Assembly: GCA_907164885.2 (NCBI GenBank)
Contig: OU015503.1
Coordinates: 65,618,568 to 65,682,567 of the forward strand
DNA length: 64,000 nt
Direction: 5' to 3'
DNA from: Dolomedes plantarius
Taxonomy: Eukaryota; Arthropoda; Arachnida; Araneae; Dolomedidae
A program made the position numbers and the translations under genes. The notes beneath the pieces are model-generated. The model searched no databases. It saw nothing but the letters and a program-made list of their open reading frames with translations, and was not told where the DNA came from. Shown here piece by piece: positions 57,370 to 64,000 of the stretch (its first letter is position 1; every line of letters begins with the position of its first letter).

Positions 57370-58200
57370 CCCCATCAGACATCATTAGGTTTGTTTCTCT
57401 TAGTCAACTCCGTGAGTGGGGCGCTTATTTCAGCATACTTTGGTATGCATGTACGATAGAAACCCATGCACAGACCATGTAAGTAACCCATGCAAGTCCT
57501 AGCACAGACCTGACCTCCTTCTTAGTGGTAGGTCTAACTAACTTCCCGATTGTTAGTATTTTGCTTTCATCAGGACCATGTCTACCCCCTCCTATCACGT
57601 GACCTAAATATTTTATCCTCTCGGCCGCGAAAGTGCATTTGTCTAGCCTCACGGAGAATCCTAGTTTGTCTAATTCGGTTAGGATTTGTTTCAAATGAAC
57701 TAAATGTTCCTCAAAAGATTTCGAAAAGATCACGACATCATCCATGTATGCCTGTGCATACTCTGAATGAGATTTTAAAACACGATTCATTTCCCGTTGA
57801 AAAGTACCAGACGCCCCAGCCAGACCAAAAAGCATAGTTTTCCACTGGTACACGGCGTTGTGAGTAGTAAACGCCGTAAACGGTTTGCTTTCCTCATCCA
57901 TTTTTATTTGCCAATATCCCTTTAAGAGATCTAAACTGGCCAACCAATTGGCTGATCCCGCGATGAATATTAACTCTTGCATATCTTTAATGGGAAAAAC
58001 CGGAACTTTGGTCACGGCATTTAAAGCTCTAAAATCGATGCACATTCTTACCGAAGAGTCTTTTTTAGCGACGCAAACAATTGGGTGAGCAATTTCAGAT
58101 TCCGATGGTTCTATTAAATCTAAATCTAGCAATTCTTGAACTTGACGTTCGACTTCCTTCCTGTACGCAATGGGAACACTATAACAATGGGTTTTTTTCG
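57370..58200 (-). pseudogene. Gypsy-type reverse transcriptase
   Basis: RT palm and fingers of Ty3/Gypsy type. Motifs in order: IVCVAKKDSSVRMCIDFRAL, SLDLLKGYWQI (first catalytic Asp), the active-site box AYMDDVVIFS (YMDD intact) and LGFSVRLDKCTFA with KYLGHVIG. The main open part is 57425-58132. At the 3' side a short repeated CATGGGTTACTTACATGG-like stretch (about 57465-57500) shifts the frame. At the 5' side an A run near 58190 shifts it again. It directly follows the integrase C-terminal module, the unusual arrangement of this element. Confidence 0.92.
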
Positions 58201-58204
58201 AATT

Positions 58205-59520
58205 GCATTTGGTAATAGCTCAATTTTTTGTGTGCCCACCGAAGCTGGTTGCACGGGTTTAGTAAAGATATGTTTAAACTTTACGATTAAACCTTTAAGA
58301 GTCTTCAACTGAGAAATACTTAAATGCTCTACTATAAGATTGTCGAGAATTTCCAGGAATTTAGGTTCCTTCGTAGCAGTAGGTACAGTTTCGACATGCC
58401 CGAATTCTTTTTCCTCTTCAAAAATGACATTTACAGAATTTGAACTAGCTATGTAATGCTTTTTGATGAATATGTTTGGTCGAACCATCCGGTAATTTGA
58501 CCAGAAAAGAATGGGGATTACGTTTCTCAACAATAGTTGCAGGACCTTGCCATCTGGCAAATAGTTTATTGGTCGAATCAGGTATTAACACTATCACCTG
58601 ATCCCCAACTTGGAACACTTCGTTAGACGATCTCAAATTGTGTTAATAAGCTGTTCTTTCCTGCTGAATTCCTGAAACAAGCTTGGCTTGCTCTGCAGCC
58701 TTCTCAAGTTTTAATTTTAAATCTTCCAAGTATTTGAAAATAGAAGTAGTATTTAACTGAATGTTATTATGTTTCCCAGTCCAAGAAGATTTTAAGATCG
58801 ACAAAGGACCTTGCGGTTTGCTACCATACAATAATTGAAATGGAGATACACCAGTGGCGGCATGGGGTATTTCTCTGTACGCCCACAGTACATATGGAAT
58901 TTGTAAGTGCGACCCTCTACCTTCTTCCCTAACTACATGATGTAGCATGTTCTTCAAAGTTCTATTAAACCTTTCCACCAATCCGTTTGATTGTGGATAC
59001 CCTGGGGTAGAGAATCTTGGACTACTCCCTATTCGTTTCTCGAACTCTTTAGTCAGCTCGGCTATGAAATTCGTCCCGTTATCAGACGCAATAACGTTCG
59101 GTATACCTGTTCTCGAAAAGATGCTTAACAAAGCTTCACAGGTTGCCTTTGCACTAAGACTAGTCAACGGTACGGCTTCGCCCCACCTGGTATGTTGATC
59201 AACCAGACATAATATATGTTTATGCCCTTTTGAACTCGGAGGGTCAATCGGACCTATTAGATCTATATTCACTACCTGAAATGGTAATTCCTGCCTCGCC
59301 ACCGGCGTAATTGGCGTTCTGTCACTAGTCTTAACTGTTTGAGTGAGTTGACACTCTTTACATGAGCCTCAATATCTTTTGACATCAACCCTCAGACCTT
59401 CCCAGAAGAATGAGTGCTTGATCCGTTCAAGAGTTTTCTTAGGACCCATGTGACTACTAAACACTGAGGTATGAGCAAGTTTCAGTACCTCCTTCTGTTT
59501 ACACTTTGGAATCACAAGTT
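58205..59520 (-). pseudogene. Gypsy-type integrase, upstream of RT
   Basis: An HHCC finger starts near 59510 (LKLAHTSVFSSHMG, then a stop at 59369 and SCKECQL). The catalytic core at 58643-59302 has VVNIDLIGPID (Asp), IASDNGTNF (Asp) and GLVERFNRTLKN (Glu). The C-terminal module at 58445-58636 carries FQVGDQVIV and ARWQGPATIVEK, a GPY/F-like fold. A linker of about 85 codons (58205-58460, for example KEPKFLEILDNLIVEHLS) then leads into RT. In-frame stops at 59369 and about 58640 and a frameshift near 58480 break the frame, but the order of parts is unambiguous. Integrase inserts the DNA copy into the genome. Confidence 0.92.
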
Positions 59521-59639
59521 GCCCAATACTCTCCCCGAGTATTTTATATCTATGAAATAGATAACCGTCTACCTCATAGTAGTTACCATTGCCTTCTTTA
59601 GCATTCTTCCAAGCCACTGCTAACTCAGCACACTGATCT

Positions 59640-60430
59640 TGCTCAGAGCGAAAATTATCAGCCACCCTGCTCCCCTGATCTATCTCAGCAGTTACTTCCC
59701 CGTCGTTAGTATCAACCGTTCCCACTTCATTCCCACATGAAGAAATTTCCCTTTGAGATTCCTCAAAGACAGTGTTATCTTGCGCTCTCTCCTGCAGAGT
59801 CCTAGACGAAACCTCTGTTCCACCTAAATTTCCTGAGTCTCCCCTCAGGTCTTGGGAGTTCCGAGCCAGAGAATTCTCTTCACTCCGGGCTCCTCCCAAC
59901 ATGTTCAAAATTTCCGGTGGAAATAACACATATTCCACCAAAACCTCTGCTAAAGCACACATTACTTGCTGATGCACTACGTTAACCTGACCACCCGTAG
60001 CCAGACCTAACGGAACGTAAACTAATGGCCACTTAACTGCCGGACCAAAAATACCCTTCAAGTAAATTGTGGAAGCTCCTTCGACTGAAATTCCAGGAAC
60101 TAAGTCCTTCTTGATAACCGTGATTTCCGTACCCGAATCCACTAATGCCTGAGCTAGATTCCCATCTACACTGATAGATGTGTTTATTAGTTTGCAAAGT
60201 TTATCCTCAATAGCCTGCCTAGGAACAGCTTTACCGAGTAAATCTACCCTAGCGACTACAGTTTCTTCTTTTGATTCCGCCCCTTCGGCCGAAACCTTGT
60301 TTACATTAACCCTTTTATAATCAGTTCCCATATTTTTCGAACAATCTCGTTTAAAATGTTTGTCAGATCCGCAGGTATAACAAGTTGGCTTTTTAAATTC
60401 AGTGACTTTTGGTTTTTCGAAATTTTTCTT
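59640..60430 (-). pseudogene. Gypsy-type zinc knuckle and protease
   Basis: A CCHC knuckle CYTCGSDKHFKRDC (about 60339-60380) is followed by a retroviral-type aspartic protease with QALVDSGTEITVIK (DSG active-site triad, about 60145) and IYLKGIFG. A serine/glutamate-rich spacer runs to the integrase finger in the same frame. A frameshift near 60430 separates this from gag. Confidence 0.85.
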
Positions 60431-60439
60431 GAGAAAAAA

Positions 60440-61481
60440 TTGCTATTTTCTGGCTTTTTCTCGTAGAATTGTTTTTTACCCCAATTACCATGAATATCTT
60501 TCTTATCAGAATCATTCCATTTGGCCCTTACCGACCCATCATATGATTTACCCTTGGAAGCATAGAATACATCGCAGTGCTTACCTCGCAAGTCTTTTGG
60601 CTTAACAAAGCCTTCCCCCTGAAGTACCCCTATGTGGACCGCCGTTTCGGGATCTATCGTTTGGAACATTTTATCCGCCACGATGAATTGACACACTGAT
60701 TCAAAATCCTTTACTTACCTGGATTTGCAGTAATACAACCACATTGATGTTAATCGAGAAGCAAACTGAGAAAAAGTTTCATCCTTGTTACTCTTTGCTT
60801 TACGGAAATTCTCTAGACATAATTTTGGAGAAGGTTCAAATTCCTGTAGTACTAAATTTTTCAACGATTCATATTCTTTTAACTCTTTTTCCTCTAGATT
60901 AACTAACAAATTAGCTACTTCATCCCCTAATAGACAAAGCAAAACTTTAGGTTTAAATTCGTCACTGACATTTTCGTTTACAAACGCCTTCTCTAAACTT
61001 GAGAAAAATAGTCCCACCCATCTGACTTACTGGGAACCTTAACTGTTAAGTGCCTAACCATTTTAATTAATTCATCTAATGATTTGACGCGAGCGGTTGG
61101 ATCACTGATCTGAACTACATTCTGACTATTCCTAGCTAATTCTGCCGCTAGGCGAAGTTTTTCAAGCATAAATTTTTCCTTTTCTCTCTCTTCTTTAAAT
61201 TTAAATCTATTTTCTCTTTCAAGTTTTTCCTTTTCTCTTTCTGATTGAAATTTAAGTTTATTTTCGTTTTCGAGTTTTTGTTCCCGTTCTACCCTTTCCG
61301 CCACAATAGCTTCTAAATATTCTTTCGCTACTTCCTCTTCATAATGATCATTAGCCATAATTAAGTTTTTCAGTTCGGCTTTAGACATGTTTTCGTCCGG
61401 TGACTCACCAAAATCTTGAGCCAGACAGAATAAATCTCCTCGTCTACTTTTATTTAGGAAAGACATTTTTCCCAGCCACAC
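60440..61481 (-). pseudogene. Gypsy-type gag
   Basis: Starts at ATG 61481 (or the internal ATG at 61466). A charged coiled coil (EREKEKLERENRFKFKEERE) lies in the first 162 codons. After a frameshift near 61005 comes a capsid-like helical segment resembling SCAN/gag capsid C-terminal domains (FVNENVSDEFKPKVLLCLLG, then FEPSPKLCLENFRKA, to 60715). After a stop near 60715 comes a basic linker (to 60440) leading to the zinc knuckle. The gag forms the particle. Confidence 0.8.
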
Positions 61482-62552
61482 CTAATGTCAGATTGCTTTA
61501 CAACCCAATTCAAATCGAAAACAGAAACAACATTCAAAAGAAAATAATATGCATGCAAAATCAATAATGATAAACTCAACTTATATAGCTATCAAAATTC
61601 AAAAACATATTTCAAAAATAAATCAAAATAATTTAAAATCAAACGTTTGTCATTAAACAATAAAACAAAACAACGCCACTCTCTTTTTGCATTAACAGAA
61701 AAAAAATTATGGAATCTTCAATGATATCAGTTTCACCAAGAATATTTAATTAAGTAAAATTGTCTCCTTCAATATCGTATTACGCTGAATAGCTATAAAC
61801 ATATTTATGTTAAATTTCCAATAAAGCACGTTATTCATATAGAATATATTTTAAAACCAAAAGTAAGCAACGAAAATTTATATAACTGAACAAACATTAA
61901 CTGTTATTATAATACATTGAAACCAAAGCATTCGTTTATTTTAATTTGACTTGAAGAAGTCTTGAGAGTTAGCTCACTTTTTAACATTGGAAAATTACAG
62001 TACTTTCGGGTCTTCGCTGGCTGTAATATAATTAATTCGTAAAATCGGTCGTTTTCCCTCACAATGATCACGACGAAAATTTGATGATGGCACAAAGCAC
62101 AACTTGTTCACATTCCGGAACAACATTAAACACGATGGTACACTGTAGAATACGAAGAACTGCATGAACGCCAAACAAAATGGCGGCCGTTCGCACGACA
62201 AAAATTAGATGATGGCACAAAGCACAACTTGTTCACATTCCGGAACAACATTACGCACGACGGTACACTGTAGAATAAGAAGAACTGCATGAATGCCAAA
62301 CAAAATGGCGTCCGTTCGCAGCTGAACACACCTTTGATACACATATACTGTCCACAATAGACTATGCCAACAGGCAACAGCAACACTGGACATGCCGATT
62401 GCACTCCTCAAAAATCAGCACCTTCGGCCGACCGAAACTCTTTTTCGACGAAATCACATATCATCCCCTCAGACATCACACCGCTCCTCGAAGATTCTAA
62501 CATCTTGGATGGACGATCGCCGGTCACCAATTTTTCCCCTGTCTCTGCTCGC
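61482..62552 (-). other. Gypsy-type 5' leader with tandem duplication
   Basis: The leader between the primer-binding site and gag, about 1.07 kb. It holds two direct copies of a unit of about 124 bp (about 62077-62198 and 62201-62320), each with GATGGCACAAAGCACAACTT and TGCATGAACGCCAAACAAAA or a close variant. No coding segment. Confidence 0.75.
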
Positions 62553-62570
62553 ACGCCACTCTTGACACCA
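62553..62570 (-). other. Primer-binding site of Gypsy-type element
   Basis: On the minus strand TGGTGTCAAGAGTGGCG begins one base inside the 5' LTR. It begins TGG, complementary to a tRNA 3' CCA. It looks like a tRNA-Leu type site; this assignment is tentative. Confidence 0.65.
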
Positions 62571-62571
62571 A

Positions 62572-62884
62572 TGTAACGGTTTTAACCGCCTTGCGTGGGG
62601 GTTCTTTTATGCGAGGAATAGAGACGTCACAAAAAAGACTTCCAGAATTTTGTCCCAAGCTTTTATTGCATTGTTTTTAAGGGACACAGCACATATAGCA
62701 CATATAAAATGATTAATAAAGGATAGATTTGGCATACAGAGCCATATTTGTCAGATAAACCCTGTTGGCCCATGTGTTCTCCTCTCAGTTCAACTCCCTC
62801 TCTGAACAACCAAACGCTCCCCTCGGAAGAAGGGTTGCCACACGCCAACCTTGAGATGGGTTACCAGGCGTGGTGCGCCTTACA
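62572..62884 (-). repeat. Gypsy-type 5' LTR
   Basis: An uninterrupted 313-bp LTR. On the minus strand it begins TGTAAGGCGCACC and ends CCGTTACA. It serves as the empty-site reference for the piggyBac-like insertion in the other LTR. Confidence 0.95.
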
Positions 62885-63061
62885 GTAGCATAAAAAGGAA
62901 TTCTTGCGTTAAGTTTTTCGCTTCGTAATCTTTGGTATACGCGTTATTGCTTCATTTTTGCGAGTCGTATTTTCGATGTTAAATTTATGTAATAAATATT
63001 TTACAGTTGCTTGAAATGGGGGCACCATATAGGTGATCCAACACCATCCCCTGGTATGACT

Positions 63062-63273
63062 TTAGTTTTGACCAAGTATCCTAGGTGCGACATATGGTGG
63101 GCTCGTGCCATCCTCCCACCGGCCCCATGAAAGGAGTTTCAGGCCGATTTTGAAGTTTCCATACACGGCGTAGACACGAAAGGCATTCAGTGGTGCCTGT
63201 CGGGATTGAAACCGAGTATCCTCAGTGTCAAATTCCGACGCTCTAACCACTAGGATACCTAGGGCCCTCATCG
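63062..63273 (-). mobile_element. tRNA-derived SINE family 1, minus strand
   Basis: On the minus strand: GTATCCTAGTGGTTAGAGCG (A box) and GGTTTCAATCCC (B box), then the body with GAGCCCACCATATGTCGCACC, also present in the copy at 36.2 kb. Confidence 0.82.
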
Positions 63274-63755
63274 ATATTAGTAACATTCCGGGTTTTAGAA
63301 ATTGGGCATATTCTTGGTTTGAGTAAGCGCAACTAATGAAATTCAACGCGTTAACATCTCTCAACGACAGATCAAATATGCTTTCTTAAAAACCTGTTAA
63401 GTTAGCACTTTGGTTTGAAAATATACCAGTATTACCTAAAGTGGGAAAATAATCTCGGATTAACGTTAAATAATTTATATTTATAAATTTCGATGTTAAA
63501 TTCAGTAAATTTCAATAAATTTCAGGTTTAAATTTCATGATTAATCTTTTAGAGTAAAATTACTCGAATATAAAACTACTGAAAGTCAAAGAAATTATAA
63601 ACCCCGGTAATAGCTGAACTAGTCTCGCCTCCAAATAGCAAAGACATTAGTAGGGCCTTCGAAGTGGCCAACTAGTCAAACTGGTCACAGTCGTAGCAGT
63701 GACCGAATTTCGACAACGTAATCTAATATTTTTGTGATATTCTAGTTACTTTTTC
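63274..63755. other. Sequence without recognised feature
   Basis: A/T-rich flank between the SINE and the final MITE. Nothing supported. Confidence 0.5.
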
Positions 63756-63758
63756 TTA

Positions 63759-63937
63759 GGGCCTGTTCACATAGGAGTCCGGTAGCGGAAGCGTCAAAGG
63801 AAAGATGCGCTGAGACTGAAATAAACCAATCATAGGCGTTAAAAATTTCGTTGCTAATCGTTTAGAGGTTTGTCAGTGGTTAAATATATTTCAGTACTTT
63901 AACGCTTCCGCTACCGGACTCCTATGTGAACAGGCCC
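63759..63937. mobile_element. Harbinger-type palindromic MITE
   Basis: Ends GGGCCTGTTCACATAGGAGT and ACTCCTATGTGAACAGGCCC are perfect 20-bp inverted repeats continuing CCGGTAGCGGAAGCG. Flanked by TTA (63756-63758, 63938-63940). The centre is shared with the copies at 16.0 kb (AACCAATCATAGGCGTTAAA). 179 bp. Confidence 0.92.
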
Positions 63938-64000
63938 TTAGTGATTCACCGTGAAGTCATTGCTACACCCTGGATCCAACTAGTCACTATGTTACGTCAC

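Larger units (their letters stand above)
55225..62884 (-). mobile_element. Gypsy-type LTR element, integrase before RT
   Basis: A 7660-bp element coding on the minus strand, flanked by perfect 5-bp duplications GTAGC (55220-55224, 62885-62889). LTRs (313 bp at the right; the left interrupted by a 1134-bp insertion) start TGTAACGG and end CCTTACA on the plus strand, with about 15 differences. Domain order on the minus strand is gag, zinc knuckle, protease, integrase, reverse transcriptase, RNase H. Standard Gypsy elements have integrase last. This order is known to me from Gmr1-like elements. All coding parts are broken by frameshifts and stops. Confidence 0.92.

Noticed and set aside
56916..59302. 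Two nested retroelements explaining the integrase-first order
   Set aside because: Only one LTR pair and one target duplication surround the region, and no terminal sequence occurs between integrase and RT.
63190..63273. tRNA gene on the minus strand
   Set aside because: Same head as three other SINE copies and followed by their shared body; not a free tRNA gene.

Overview
The window is AT-rich animal DNA: spliced genes with long introns, (TA)n/(TC)n/(AC)n microsatellites and a very dense load of transposable elements. Domain content (BEL/Pao and Gypsy-type retroelements, hAT, Tigger/pogo, Tc1-like, piggyBac-like and Harbinger-like elements, tRNA-derived SINEs) points to an arthropod. The BEL and Gypsy proteins look to me most like chelicerate (spider) copies, but that is from memory and unverified.

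Left part (1-15.8 kb): the 5' portion of one host gene on the minus strand, an esterase-fold adhesion protein of the neuroligin/gliotactin class with a dead active site. I placed five coding exons (15072-14656, 12651-12508, 10720-10555, 6595-6410, 649-459). They join in one frame to about 368 residues and the gene runs off the left edge. One intron has a GC donor. Its introns carry an IS1595/Merlin-type transposase copy, Tigger-like elements, a piggyBac-like element and a SINE. A short plus-strand exon at 15633 with a good ATG context and a splice donor may be a divergent neighbour sharing the promoter region.

16-28 kb: Harbinger-type palindromic MITEs; a hAT remnant (16709-18914) split by a Tigger-like element; and a 7.6-kb hAT (19079-26692) carrying a second member of its own family, which in turn carries a 5'-truncated LINE. 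Target-site duplications support each level. 28-33.7 kb: a near-intact minus-strand BEL/Pao element with 195-bp LTRs differing at one base, ATGAG duplications, and one continuous gag-pol frame cut by three stop codons.

33.7-46.2 kb: diverged tandem duplications, a Tc1/mariner-group element, an integrase-type (KRBA2-like) DNA transposon with a cysteine-rich C-terminal exon that was hit by two hAT MITEs, and a Tigger-like element. 46.2-55 kb: mostly unclassified sequence with a 50-bp VNTR, a 1-kb minisatellite, tRNA-derived SINEs and a decayed Tc1 copy.

55.2-62.9 kb: a full-length minus-strand Gypsy-type element (GTAGC duplications, about 5% LTR divergence, a piggyBac-like insertion in its 3' LTR) whose domains run gag-protease-integrase-RT-RNase H. 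Integrase precedes RT, which is the reverse of ordinary Gypsy order, and this is the most notable find. The window ends with a SINE and another Harbinger MITE. No bacterial-type features, rRNA or intact tRNA genes were seen.
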